In this document: positions 1-9,049 of the stretch, piece after piece
How positions within the stretch are numbered: the stretch's first letter is position 1
Layout of the letters: each line of letters starts with the position of its first letter
Assembly (NCBI RefSeq): GCF_030684895.1
Contig: NZ_JAUXXP010000013.1
Location: 62,001 to 126,000 of the forward strand
DNA from: Pseudomonas sp.
GTDB lineage: Bacteria; Pseudomonadota; Gammaproteobacteria; Pseudomonadales; Pseudomonadaceae
Direction: 5' to 3'
DNA length: 64,000 nt
Position numbers and translations under genes: made by a program
The notes under the pieces: generated by a model
What the model saw: the letters and a program-made list of their open reading frames with translations, nothing else
Databases searched by the model: none
What the model was told of the DNA's origin: nothing

Positions 1-2718
1 AACCGTCAGGTACACGCCCAGATCGAACAGCATGGCGGTGGCCAACTCGATTTCACCGACCAGCGGGATATGGAAATGACCGAAGGCCGAGGTCAGGAAC
101 GGCCGATCAAACAGCCAGCTGCCCAGGCCGGTCAGCCCGGCAATCAACACGCCAAGGCCGGCCATGCCCTGGTAATTCAGCGGCAGGCGCGACTGCGTCC
201 ACTGCACGCCGCTGGCGACGTATTGCAAGATCAACGCCACCGCTGTCACCAGGCCGGCGATAAAGCCGCCACCCGGCAGGTTATGCCCGCGCAGGAAGAT
301 AAACACCGAGACCAGCAGCGCCATCGGCAACAGCACCCGCGACAGGGTGGCGAGGATCAGCGGATGACGATCACGTGCCCAACTGCGGCCCTGCGCATCG
401 ACCTTCGGCTGAATCAGGCGCAGGCCATCGAGCAGTGCGAAGATGCCCACTGCGGCAATCGCCAGCACGGTGACCTCGCCGAGGGTATCGAAGCCACGGA
501 AGTCCACCAGAATCACATTGACCACGTTGGTGCCGCCACCGCCCGGCACACTGTTCTCCAGGAAGAATGCGGAAATGCTGTCGTACGGCCGCGTCAGCAC
601 GGCGAACACCAGCATCGCCACCATCACGCCAGTGCCAACCGCCAGGGTGAAATCGCGCAGGCCGCGCAGACTGCTCGACTCGATACGGGTCTGCGCCGGT
701 AGGAAGAACAGCGCGAGCATCAGCAGGATGATGGTCACCACCTCTACTGACAGCTGGGTCAGGGCCAAATCCGGTGCCGAATAACGGGCGAAGGCCAGGG
801 CCACCATTAATCCAACCACGCTGAGCATCAGCAACGAAACCAGGCGCTGGCGATGGAAGACCACCGTCACCAATGCGGCCAGGGCCATGATGCCCAGGCC
901 CAAGGCGGTGATGCCGTCGATCTCGGCCATGGCCACTGGACCGCTGATCTGCGGCAACGAACTCAGCCCCTGAGTCACCACCAGCAAGGCGGTCGCCAGC
1001 AGCAGCGCCAGGTAGCGCTGCAGCGACGCATTCTCCAGCCAGTGGGTGATCGCGCTAGACACCTTGACCAGGATCAGCACGCCGCGCTCGAACAACAGCT
1101 TGGCATCCACACTCGGCAGACCGGCATACCAGCGAAACAGCGGCTGACGGAACACATACACCAGAATCCCGCCAAATAGAGCGATAAAACTCATCAGCAA
1201 TGGCAGGTTGAAGCCATGCCAGATTGCCAGGCTGTAACTCGGCACCTCGCCGCCCAGGGTAGCGGCGGCGGCAGCAGCCAACAGCGGCGCCACGGTATAG
1301 GCCGGCACGATACCCACCAGCAGGCAGAGGAACACCAGAATTTCCACTGGCACCTTCATATAGCGCGGCGGCTCATGCGGCGGGTAATGCGGCAGGTCGA
1401 CCGGCTCGCCGTTGAAGAACACATCGTGGATAAAGCGCAGCGAATAGGCCACCGAGAACACCCCAGCCAGGGTAGCCGCCGCTGGAATCACCCAGTTGAA
1501 ACTGCCCAGCAGGTGTTGGTTGAGGGTTTCGCTAAAGAACATTTCCTTGCTGAGGAAGCCGTTGAGCAGCGGCACCCCGGCCATTGCCGAGGCCGCCACC
1601 ATGGCCAGCACGGCCGTATGCGGCATGTACTTCCACATACCGTTGATGCGCCGCATGTCGCGGCTGCCGGTTTCGTGATCGATGATCCCCGCGGCCATAA
1701 ACAGCGAGGCCTTGAAGGTGGCGTGGTTGATGATGTGGAACACCGCCGCCACGGCGGCCAGGCGGGTGTCCAGGCCGAACAGCAAGGTGATCAAGCCCAG
1801 GTGGCTGATGGTCGAATAGGCCAGCAGGCCCTTGAGGTCATGCTGAAACAACGCCATCCCGGCACCGACCAGCAAGGTCACCAGGCCGGTGATGCTGACC
1901 AGGTAGAACCACCACTCAGACCCCGCCAAGGCTGGGTACAGACGCGCCAGCAGAAACACCCCAGCCTTGACCATGGTCGCCGAGTGCAGATAAGCAGACA
2001 CCGGCGTCGGCGCGGCCATGGCGTGTGGCAGCCAGAAATGGAACGGGAACTGCGCCGACTTGGTGAACACCCCCAGCAGCACCAAAATCAGCGCCAGCGG
2101 GTACAGCTCGTGGGCGCGAATGGCGTAACCGGCTGCGAGCACCTGAGACAACTCGAAACTGCCGGCGATATGGCCGATCAGCAGAATCCCGGCAAACAGC
2201 GCCAGGCCACCACCGCCCGTCACGGCCAAGGCCATGCGTGCGCCTTTGCGTGCATCCGAACGGGCGCCCCAGAAGCCGATCAAGAGGAACGACGACAGGC
2301 TGGTCAGCTCCCAGAACATCAGCATCAGCAGCAGGTTTTCCGACAGCACCACGCCGAGCATGGCGCCCATAAACAGCAGGAGGAAGGCGAAGAAACGCCC
2401 CATCGGCTCCTTCTTCGCCAGGTAGTAGCGCGCGTAGAGAATAACCAGCAGGCCGATGCCGAGAATCAGCAGGGCAAACAGAAAGCCCAGGCCATCCAGG
2501 CGCAGGCTGAGGTTCAGGCCCAGGGCCGGCAACCACTCCAGCTTGACCTTGAGCAGCTCGCCAGCAAACACCGCAGACTGTTGCGAGAACAACAGCACCA
2601 GAGCCGTCAGCGGTGCCACTGCTGCCGCCGCGGCGCAGGCGGAACGGCCCAGGCGCTCGGCCAGCAGAGGCAGAAAAATGCCGAGAAATGGCAAGGCGAT
2701 GATCAGCGCAAGCGTCAT
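1..2718 (-). CDS. mrpA: Na+/H+ (monovalent cation/proton) antiporter subunit A, fused A/B form, 3' end cut by window
   Basis: Large inner-membrane subunit of the multisubunit Mrp/Mnh/Pha/Sha antiporter, which exports Na+ or K+ in exchange for protons. The minus-strand frame opens at an ATG at 2718, with AAGGGG nine bases upstream, and stays open for 906 codons to the window edge. The protein is almost entirely hydrophobic. It contains the NuoL/MrpA-like core with the conserved [13 protein letters not shown] stretch, and a segment reading [19 protein letters not shown]. The last visible residues ([12 protein letters not shown]) belong to an MnhB-type domain, which marks the fused A+B form of pseudomonads, usually about 970 residues. 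About 60 residues should be missing. Subunits C to G are expected beyond the left edge. Confidence 0.93.
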   Translation of the reverse strand, partial: MTLALIIALPFLGIFLPLLAERLGRSACAAAAAVAPLTALVLLFSQQSAVFAGELLKVKLEWLPALGLNLSLRLDGLGFLFALLILGIGLLVILYARYYLAKKEPMGRFFAFLLLFMGAMLGVVLSENLLLMLMFWELTSLSSFLLIGFWGARSDARKGARMALAVTGGGGLALFAGILLIGHIAGSFELSQVLAAGYAIRAHELYPLALILVLLGVFTKSAQFPFHFWLPHAMAAPTPVSAYLHSATMVKAGVFLLARLYPALAGSEWWFYLVSITGLVTLLVGAGMALFQHDLKGLLAYSTISHLGLITLLFGLDTRLAAVAAVFHIINHATFKASLFMAAGIIDHETGSRDMRRINGMWKYMPHTAVLAMVAASAMAGVPLLNGFLSKEMFFSETLNQHLLGSFNWVIPAAATLAGVFSVAYSLRFIHDVFFNGEPVDLPHYPPHEPPRYMKVPVEILVFLCLLVGIVPAYTVAPLLAAAAAATLGGEVPSYSLAIWHGFNLPLLMSFIALFGGILVYVFRQPLFRWYAGLPSVDAKLLFERGVLILVKVSSAITHWLENASLQRYLALLLATALLVVTQGLSSLPQISGPVAMAEIDGITALGLGIMALAALVTVVFHRQRLVSLLMLSVVGLMVALAFARYSAPDLALTQLSVEVVTIILLMLALFFLPAQTRIESSSLRGLRDFTLAVGTGVMVAMLVFAVLTRPYDSISAFFLENSVPGGGGTNVVNVILVDFRGFDTLGEVTVLAIAAVGIFALLDGLRLIQPKVDAQGRSWARDRHPLILATLSRVLLPMALLVSVFIFLRGHNLPGGGFIAGLVTAVALILQYVASGVQWTQSRLPLNYQGMAGLGVLIAGLTGLGSWLFDRPFLTSAFGHFHIPLVGEIELATAMLFDLGVYLTV

Positions 2719-3044
2719 AGAAAAACCCCTTAATACGAACCCGGCACGTACCCGTACCCGGCTGACTCCCTAACCTGCTTATTGGCCGCAGTCGCAGGGT
2801 TCACCTGAGCTGCAACCCGCACAAAAGTATTGCACCGTGCGGCGACTAAAGCCCGTCGACGCCAAAAGCGTGCGCGATTATCCATAACTATCGGCCAGCC
2901 GTCATGGATAGAATTATTACTAAACACTGTGTTTTCCGCGAGCTTGCCTGAAAAACCTGAGAAACGCCGATAAACATCTGGTTTATCTAGAAAAAAGGCA
3001 ATAAAAAACCGGATCAGTCAGAACTGATCCGGTTTTTTCAGGAG
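2719..3044. other. Intergenic region between mrpA and slyB
   Basis: This 326-bp gap holds the upstream region of mrpA and, at its distal end, the slyB terminator. I see no convincing short gene and no clear promoter. The final 75 bases before the terminator are AT-richer than the surroundings. Confidence 0.6.
3003..3039 (-). terminator. Rho-independent terminator of slyB
   Basis: Stem AACCGGATCAGT / ACTGATCCGGTT with a short CAGA loop, flanked by A and T runs on both sides, just after the slyB stop codon. It can act in either direction. Confidence 0.85.
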
Positions 3045-3506
3045 TCACTGAGAAACGCGGCTGGTGCCATTCACAGTCAAGATACGCACACGCTCACCGA
3101 CCCGAAAAATCTGATTCTCTTCAACGGCCTGCACATAGGCGCGCATGCTGCCGTCATCTTCGCGCACGGTGATTTCCACACCCTGGGTACGGGTCAGACC
3201 TTCCTCGGTCATCGCCCCCAACAGGCCACCGGCTACTGCGCCGATCACTGCGGCCACTGCGCTGCCACGTCCACCACCGACGCCGCTACCGGCCACGCCG
3301 CCGATAACCGCACCGGCACCTGCGCCGATGGGAGTTTTCGTGCCTTCGATCTTCACTGGACGCAACGCTTCGATGGTGCCCATGCGTACGGTCTGCACAG
3401 TACGTGCTTCATCGCGCGAGTAGGTGTCGCCAGTCAGGCTGGAGGCGCAGCCGCCCAACAGGGCCAGCGCGGCAAACGAGGCAGCCAACAGAAAAGGTTT
3501 ACGCAT
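3045..3506 (-). CDS. slyB: Outer membrane lipoprotein, SlyB/PcP family, glycine-zipper 2TM domain
   Basis: Predicted 153-residue lipoprotein. The start is the ATG at 3506, because it gives a short signal peptide ending in lipobox LLGGC with Cys20; an upstream in-frame start would add an uncharged-poor leader with no signal character. The middle (about residues 60-105) is an Ala/Gly-rich zipper with repeated GxxxG, the rick-17kDa/SlyB hallmark, followed by a small C-terminal beta domain. SlyB proteins stabilise the outer membrane and in enterics respond to PhoPQ. I see no PhoP box here. It is monocistronic, with its own terminator. Confidence 0.88.
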   Translation of the reverse strand: MRKPFLLAASFAALALLGGCASSLTGDTYSRDEARTVQTVRMGTIEALRPVKIEGTKTPIGAGAGAVIGGVAGSGVGGGRGSAVAAVIGAVAGGLLGAMTEEGLTRTQGVEITVREDDGSMRAYVQAVEENQIFRVGERVRILTVNGTSRVSQ

Positions 3507-3680
3507 GATTGTTTCTCCAGTTAGGCAGGCCCCATTAAAACGCCTGCGCAGCTTCGCTGTCACCCGCCATTATGCGGCAAAACTTTACCCGACCTGCCGC
3601 GCAAGGCCCCGGCGCGACACTTCGCCACGTGCAATCTCAGCATCCAATCAGCCTAAGCTAGAGCTTGGCATAGGGGATTT

Positions 3681-3917
3681 ATGGATTACTTTATCGTCGC
3701 CATCACTACTGTTGCCGGGCTGTACTTCCACTGGTGGCTGTATGTACGAATCAAGCGCTGGATGGACCGCGACCTGGCGCTGTCACTGGCTGGCGAATCA
3801 GCGGCCAAGCGCAGCTATATGCTCGCTCGCCTGGCTGAGGCACAGGCCGCCGGCATCAAGCGCAGCGCCCTGCCCGCTTGGCTGGAGCAAGCCGCCGCGC
3901 AGTACCCCGGCGACTGA
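3681..3917 (+). CDS. Small conserved membrane-anchored protein of unknown function
   Basis: A 78-residue protein starting MDYFIVAITTV. An N-terminal hydrophobic segment (about residues 3-22) is followed by a basic, amphipathic cytoplasmic-looking part with KRWMDRDLA and a C-terminal LPAWLEQAAAQ. GGGGAT lies nine bases before the ATG, and codon use matches its neighbours. I recognise it only as a short conserved pseudomonad protein next to pdxH and assign no function. It converges with pdxH, only 7 bases apart. Confidence 0.75.
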   Translation: MDYFIVAITTVAGLYFHWWLYVRIKRWMDRDLALSLAGESAAKRSYMLARLAEAQAAGIKRSALPAWLEQAAAQYPGD

Positions 3918-3924
3918 AACGCGC

Positions 3925-4572
3925 TCAGGGCGCCAGGCGCTCACGCAGCCAGGCGGCGTCCTGCAAACGAAAATTCAGACGGTCATGCAGGCGGCTGGAT
4001 CGACCCTGCCAGAACTCGATGCGCTCCGGCAGCAGGCGATAGCCACCCCAGTGCGGCGGGCAATGCGGCGCGCGGTCGAGAAAACGCTGCTCGGTCTCGG
4101 CCAGTAGGCCTTCCAGCTCAGCGCGATCGGCAATCACCCTGCTCTGCGGCGAGGCCCAGGCGCCCAGACGGCTGCCCAGCGGCCGCACTTGGAAGTAGGC
4201 ATCGCACTCTTCGGCGCTAACCCGCTCAACACGCCCCTCAATCCGCACCTGCCGCTCCAGGCTGGGCCAGAAGAAGGTCATGGCGGCAAAGGGGTTGGCG
4301 GCCAGGTGCTGGCCTTTGGCGCTGTCGTAGTTGCTGAAGAAGGTAAAGCCGCGTGCATCCAGGCCCTTGAGCAGCAGCACCCGGCAGTGCGGACGCCCTT
4401 CGCCATCGACGGTCGCCAGGGTCATGGCATTCGGCTCGACGGGCAGCTGCTCGGTCTTTACCGCATCGGCAAACCATTGCTCGAACAACGCAAAAGGCTC
4501 CAGCGGCGCTTGCGCCTCGCTCAAGCCATCGCGGGTGTAGTCACGGCGCATATCAGCCAGGGTTTGAGTCAT
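3925..4572 (-). CDS. pdxH: Pyridoxamine/pyridoxine 5'-phosphate oxidase
   Basis: FMN-dependent oxidase that makes pyridoxal 5'-phosphate from PNP or PMP, the last step of vitamin B6 synthesis and salvage. The 215-residue length fits the family. Motifs include RRDYTRDGL at the N-terminus, the RVLLLKG and [16 protein letters not shown]-binding segments, and a C-terminal [22 protein letters not shown] signature. The ATG at 4572 is chosen over an in-frame TTG six bases upstream because AGAGGA lies eight bases before the ATG. It appears to be transcribed alone. Confidence 0.96.
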   Translation of the reverse strand: MTQTLADMRRDYTRDGLSEAQAPLEPFALFEQWFADAVKTEQLPVEPNAMTLATVDGEGRPHCRVLLLKGLDARGFTFFSNYDSAKGQHLAANPFAAMTFFWPSLERQVRIEGRVERVSAEECDAYFQVRPLGSRLGAWASPQSRVIADRAELEGLLAETEQRFLDRAPHCPPHWGGYRLLPERIEFWQGRSSRLHDRLNFRLQDAAWLRERLAP

Positions 4573-4661
4573 CGGCAAATCCTCTCGATCAAGTCTTGCC
4601 TAGCTTACCCGCGAGTGCTCTATCTGGCTTGATCTGCGGCAACACGCCGCCGCGTAGCGCT

Positions 4662-5348
4662 TTACTGACTGCTGGCTGGTTTATCAGCCTTGGCTACGGT
4701 TTTCGCGTTCTTGTCAGTGGCGGACTTGGCCGCCGCTACGGCAGTGGCGGGTGCCGGCTCAGGCTGGCTGTACTTGGCAATCAGCGCGTTGAGGGTGTCT
4801 TTGGAGGTCAAGAGGATTTCCACCCGACGGTTCAGCGCACGCCCCTCGACGCTGTCGTTGGCAGCGCGTGGCATGTCCGAGCCCAGCCCCTTGACCATCA
4901 GGCGGTTCTGCTTGAGGCCGCTGAGGCGGAAGATCGAGGTAAACGCCCGAGCACGCTGGTGGCTCAGTTCACGGTTGGCATTTACTTCACCGCTGCTGTC
5001 GGCATGACCAAGGATCAGCACGCCGATGGTTTCATCACTTTCCAGCAGCTTGGCCATGCGGCTCAGCGGGCCGAGGGTGGTCGGCAACATCATATGCGGA
5101 CGGTCCGGGTTGAACGAACCCTGCACCGGCGCAGTGACCACCAGCAGGTTTTCCCGACGCTCGAACTCGAAATGGGTGCCCTTGATCGCTTCACGCACCT
5201 TCGGCTCGTACACATCCAGCCAGGCCTGGGTTACTGCCGGTGGCGGCATTACCGCTACTTTCGGTGCTGGCTTTTCGGATTTTTCGAAAAGGCTGCAACC
5301 GCTGATCAGTACACACAGAGCGATGGCGAGAGTTTTGTTGGCGAGCAT
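4662..5348 (-). CDS. OmpA-family peptidoglycan-associated lipoprotein
   Basis: Predicted 228-residue outer-membrane lipoprotein. Starting at the ATG at 5348 gives a signal peptide ending in LISGC (lipid Cys18); the longer frame adds 21 residues without signal character. An OmpA C-terminal domain (about residues 85-200) contains the peptidoglycan-binding pattern GHADSSG, followed by NRELSHQRA and a final NRRVEILL. The tail (about 200-228) is rich in Ala, Lys and Pro. It probably links outer membrane to cell wall. It is one of four OmpA-domain proteins in this window; its partner is unknown. Confidence 0.88.
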   Translation of the reverse strand: MLANKTLAIALCVLISGCSLFEKSEKPAPKVAVMPPPAVTQAWLDVYEPKVREAIKGTHFEFERRENLLVVTAPVQGSFNPDRPHMMLPTTLGPLSRMAKLLESDETIGVLILGHADSSGEVNANRELSHQRARAFTSIFRLSGLKQNRLMVKGLGSDMPRAANDSVEGRALNRRVEILLTSKDTLNALIAKYSQPEPAPATAVAAAKSATDKNAKTVAKADKPASSQ

Positions 5349-5442
5349 CGGGTATCCACACGTGATAAGCAAAAAGAAGCCGGTCAGTGGCCCGCTCAGG
5401 CGGCAGGCCATGCCATGTTGCGCAGCAGTTTAGCTGAGCTGG

Positions 5443-6588
5443 CTATAAACAATCAGCCAATAGACGCGCAAGTTTCTGCGCACGGGGGTCCATCAAGACG
5501 AACGGTCCTAGGTTGTTGGTGACAAAACCGAAGGCGACATCCCGCTCCGGGTCGGCAAAGCCAATGGAACCGCCAGCTCCCGGGTGACCGAAGGCGCGCG
5601 GGCCCATGCCGTAAGTGGCGTTGGCGACCTCTGGCTGGTCAAGCATGCAGCCCAGACCGAAGCGGGTTCGGGTCAGCAGGGTCTTGTCCTCGCCCACTGC
5701 GTGTTCACGGGTCAGTTCAGCCAGCAACTCGCTTTCCAGCAGTTGGCCATCCAGCAGGCCGCTGTAGAAACCCGCCAGACTGCGGGCATTGCCATGACCG
5801 TTCGCCGCCGGCTGCTGCATGCGCCGCCATTCAGGCTTGTTGGTGCTGGTCATGATCGACGGCGGATTGGTGAAGGCCCGTGTGCTCATGGCCGCAGGCT
5901 CGCTCATCATGGTCTTGAGCAGGCGCTGGGCTGCCGCGTCGCCGAAGTTGCCCTTGCCGCGGGAGATGATCGCCACCCGGTCGAACTCTTCATCGGCCAG
6001 GCCGACATGGAAATCCAGCCCCAAGGGTTTGGCCGTGCGCGCGACGATGGATTCGCCAGGGCCGCGCCCCTCGACCCGGCGCAACACCTCACCCACCAGC
6101 CAGCCATAGGTGATCGGCGCATAACCATGGCCCTCACCCAATACCCACCAGGGTTGTTCGGCGGCCAGTGCCGTAGTCATGGCCTGCCAGTCGTATAAGG
6201 CTTCGGCCGGCAGCATCTGGCGCAAGGCTGGCAGCCCGGCCTGATGGCTGAGTAAGTGACGCAGGGTGATCTTGTCCTTGCCGGCTGCTGCGAACTCCGG
6301 CCAGTAACGCGCGACCGGTGCATCCAGCTCAAGCTTGCCCTCGCCCACCAGTTGCAAGGCAGTGACCGCGGTGAAGGTTTTGGTGCAGGAGAACAGGTTG
6401 AGGATGGTGTCGCTGTGCCAGGCCTGCTGACCCTCCTTGTCGGCAACCCCGGCCCACAGATCCACCACGGTTTCGCCGCCGACTTGCACGCAGAGCGCCA
6501 TGCCGCGTTCCTGCGGCTCATCGAACAACGCGGCAAAAGCGTCTCTCAGCGCCTCGAACTTGAGGTCGAAATAACCCTGTATCTGCAC
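5443..6588 (-). CDS. Serine hydrolase / esterase of the class C beta-lactamase fold (EstB-like)
   Basis: Predicted cytoplasmic 381-residue enzyme of Pfam family Beta-lactamase. The nucleophile motif S-x-x-K is seen as SCTK (Ser67, Lys70). A Tyr-containing second motif lies around the ITYGWLVGE segment, and a C-terminal HPGAGGSIGF stands in for the KTG box, as in EstB-type esterases. No signal peptide is visible, which argues against a true beta-lactamase. The GTG at 6588 (MQIQGYF) is preferred because GGGGAG sits about eight bases upstream; an ATG 21 bases earlier is possible. The substrate cannot be read from the sequence. Confidence 0.85.
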   Translation of the reverse strand: MQIQGYFDLKFEALRDAFAALFDEPQERGMALCVQVGGETVVDLWAGVADKEGQQAWHSDTILNLFSCTKTFTAVTALQLVGEGKLELDAPVARYWPEFAAAGKDKITLRHLLSHQAGLPALRQMLPAEALYDWQAMTTALAAEQPWWVLGEGHGYAPITYGWLVGEVLRRVEGRGPGESIVARTAKPLGLDFHVGLADEEFDRVAIISRGKGNFGDAAAQRLLKTMMSEPAAMSTRAFTNPPSIMTSTNKPEWRRMQQPAANGHGNARSLAGFYSGLLDGQLLESELLAELTREHAVGEDKTLLTRTRFGLGCMLDQPEVANATYGMGPRAFGHPGAGGSIGFADPERDVAFGFVTNNLGPFVLMDPRAQKLARLLADCL

Positions 6589-6707
6589 CACCCTGCTCCC
6601 CCTTCTCATACTCGACCAGATGTTCTGGCAGATTGTTTCAGCTCTAACGCCTGCGCAGAACCCTGCACACGGCTGGCAACCCTACTATCAGCGCGGCGAA
6701 TAGCCCT

Positions 6708-8912
6708 TTACGGTGCTGCGGAAACTGGCGCTGCCATAGGCTTGAGCAGCGTCTTCGGCACATCCAGGTTGGCTTTGCGCACGGCTTTGACAAAGCCATC
6801 CCACGGCCGATCGGTGATGCCGACCAGGCCCAGATGACCGTTTTCGCCATCCAGCAAACGCCCGGTGACCGGCTGATCGAGGTACTGAAACCAGTGCAAA
6901 CCGACGATCTGCGGCTCTTCCAGGGCCTTGGCCAGGAAATGCGCATAGGCCGGGCCGCGCTCCTCTTCCTTGTAAACCTCGGCAACCCCGCCCCAGAACG
7001 GCCCACGGTCGCGCGAGCCGAAGTGGAACTCGGTGACCATCAACGGCTTGTCCAACTCGCGCAGTGCGGCAAAGTCATAACCGTGCTGCGGCTCGCGGCT
7101 GTAGAAGTTGAAGCTCAGTACATCGCAGAACTCGGCGCAGGCATTTACCGCCTCGGGGATGCTGCTGGCGAAACGGCCACCCAGTAGCAGGTGATTGGGC
7201 GCGTGCCAATCAAGCGAGTCGGCAATGGTCTTGAAGTAGGTCTCGGCATACAGACGCAAGAATGCCTGCATGTCCTTTTCGATGGCCGGGAATTCGGCAG
7301 TTGGTAGCGGCGCCTGGAAGCCTGGATCTTCCATCAGCTCCCAGGCCGGCAGTTCGATGCCCCAGGCGCGGGACAGGCCATTGTGGTTACGGTACTTGTC
7401 GCGCAGTTGCTTGAGAAAAGCACGCTTGGCCGGCACATCGGTGCTCAGGCGCAGCGTGGCATAAGCCAAGGCGTAACGGCCGTGAGGATCATCCGCCGGG
7501 CCAGACCAGGCCAATTCGTTGTCGGCGAAATAACCGAGCAGCCAGGGATTGTCACGGTAATCGCGCGAGGCAATCGCCACGGCGCGCTCGGTGGCCATGG
7601 CAAAGCGCGGGTCAAACGGATCAGGCATCGCCCCCCACCAGTCGACGCCGGTGCTGATCGTGGCGTAGTCACCACGAATCGACAGCGGAATGCTGAACGG
7701 CATGCGGCTATCACCGCCAAAGGCCGGCTCACTCCAGTTACCCAGGGTATTGAAGCCCCAGGCCTGCAAGCGGTCCTGGCTCAGCGCGCGCCAGGCCGCT
7801 GGGTCAACCTGGCCATAGCTGCGCTGCAGGTTAGCCTTGTAAAAATCAAACCAGCGCCCGCTGGCAAACGCCCGGCCTTGGTTGGCACCGGTGTCACTAC
7901 GGCTGTCCGATGTACCGAAATAGGCCGCCAGCGCCTCAGCCGGTTGCGGCAAGCCGGCAAACATCGCCTCACGCCCCTCAACGTAGGTAGCGCTCTGCTG
8001 CGCGGTGACCGCATTGACGCCCAGCGAGTAGAACGGATGGCCCTCTGGCGTTACCAGATACCAGCGGCCATCGCGTTTCTCGGTACGGAAGAAACCACTC
8101 GCCGCAAACGGCTGCCCGCCAGTCCAACCGGCAAATTTGTCCTGCGCTGGGCGCTCGGCCAGCCAGGCATGCAATTGTTTCTGCTCTTGGGCAACCGCTT
8201 GCTGCAATTGCTCATCATTCTTGACCTTGCCCGGCCAGTCGGCCCGTGCGTACTGGCCATAACGGTCGACGATAGCGGCATAGGCTGCAGCCGAAAGCTG
8301 CTCGCCCGTTACGCCAAATTGGCTGATCAGAATATCCTGCGCCGCTTTCGGCTGTGGTAAGGACAGAGTGACCGCACTGACCTTGCTCAGGTCCAGCGCA
8401 CCGCTAACGGAATCTGCCAGCAGCAGCCGTTGGCCCCTATGCGTCCAGGGCATCGGCACGCCGGCACGCATACCCTGATCGCGAGGCGAAGTTGCTTGCA
8501 AGGGAATCAAAAGGGTTTGCGCAGGGCCGGCAGGCAGGGCGACACGCGCACTCAGGCGCTGGCCGTCAGTGCTCTCGATCAGTACATCCAGGGTCAGCGC
8601 CCAGTCCATGGCGTTCTGTACGCGCAGGCTAACCTGCTTCTGCTGCGACCAGTCCCAGCTAGCATTTTGCGGGGTCAGCTTTAGGCTCGGCTGCTCGCCA
8701 GGATGGAAGGTTACCCGGCGCAGCACCTCGCCTTGCGGGGTCGGCTCGCCAATGCGGTTGGGCAGATCGGCATCCTGCGTGGTGATCTGTACGGCATCCA
8801 TTGGCCGAACAAAGTTGAACAGTTCCTGCGGCTCTGTCGCCATGGCTGCACCGCTAAAACCCACGAGCGCTGAAAGCAGAACAGCCGTTTGCAACCTGCG
8901 CTTAACCTTCAC
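6708..8912 (-). CDS. Exported glycoside hydrolase, agarase-like (GH50 type)
   Basis: A 734-residue protein with a signal peptide that ends near SGAAMA. Starting at the GTG at 8912 is supported by GGGAG eight bases upstream and by the signal peptide. The N-terminal third looks like a carbohydrate-binding beta-sandwich. The (beta/alpha)8 catalytic part begins near GFFRTEKRDGRWYLVTPEG. Candidate catalytic glutamates are Glu466 in ADNELAW (acid/base) and Glu628 in MVTEFHFGS (nucleophile). These patterns are typical of proteins annotated as beta-agarase in GH50. Whether the substrate is agarose or another galactan cannot be told; there is no polysaccharide-utilisation cluster nearby. Confidence 0.78.
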   Translation of the reverse strand: MKVKRRLQTAVLLSALVGFSGAAMATEPQELFNFVRPMDAVQITTQDADLPNRIGEPTPQGEVLRRVTFHPGEQPSLKLTPQNASWDWSQQKQVSLRVQNAMDWALTLDVLIESTDGQRLSARVALPAGPAQTLLIPLQATSPRDQGMRAGVPMPWTHRGQRLLLADSVSGALDLSKVSAVTLSLPQPKAAQDILISQFGVTGEQLSAAAYAAIVDRYGQYARADWPGKVKNDEQLQQAVAQEQKQLHAWLAERPAQDKFAGWTGGQPFAASGFFRTEKRDGRWYLVTPEGHPFYSLGVNAVTAQQSATYVEGREAMFAGLPQPAEALAAYFGTSDSRSDTGANQGRAFASGRWFDFYKANLQRSYGQVDPAAWRALSQDRLQAWGFNTLGNWSEPAFGGDSRMPFSIPLSIRGDYATISTGVDWWGAMPDPFDPRFAMATERAVAIASRDYRDNPWLLGYFADNELAWSGPADDPHGRYALAYATLRLSTDVPAKRAFLKQLRDKYRNHNGLSRAWGIELPAWELMEDPGFQAPLPTAEFPAIEKDMQAFLRLYAETYFKTIADSLDWHAPNHLLLGGRFASSIPEAVNACAEFCDVLSFNFYSREPQHGYDFAALRELDKPLMVTEFHFGSRDRGPFWGGVAEVYKEEERGPAYAHFLAKALEEPQIVGLHWFQYLDQPVTGRLLDGENGHLGLVGITDRPWDGFVKAVRKANLDVPKTLLKPMAAPVSAAP

Positions 8913-9049
8913 GAACCCACTCCCGCATTGTTTCAACCGCCCCGGGCAGTACTGCCCGAGACAAAATTTAGGCCCTGGTGACAACCAAGGCATTGTTCAC
9001 GCGCCATTGGAGCCGATAAGACTCAACGAGTTGCTTACCAGGTGCGCGG

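Noticed and set aside
1216..2733. A 505-residue plus-strand frame opposite mrpA
   Set aside because: Low-complexity His/Gln/Arg translation with no domain; the minus strand encodes a clear antiporter subunit.
3661..3680. A longer product for the small gene at 3681 by extending upstream
   Set aside because: The upstream in-frame codons include a stop, and the GGGGAT site fits the ATG at 3681.
4238..4632. Overlapping frames within pdxH on both strands
   Set aside because: pdxH is intact and full length with all motifs; the others have no homology signal.
5443..6588. True class C beta-lactamase conferring resistance
   Set aside because: S-x-x-K is present, but there is no signal peptide and the KTG box is replaced, which fits EstB-type esterases.
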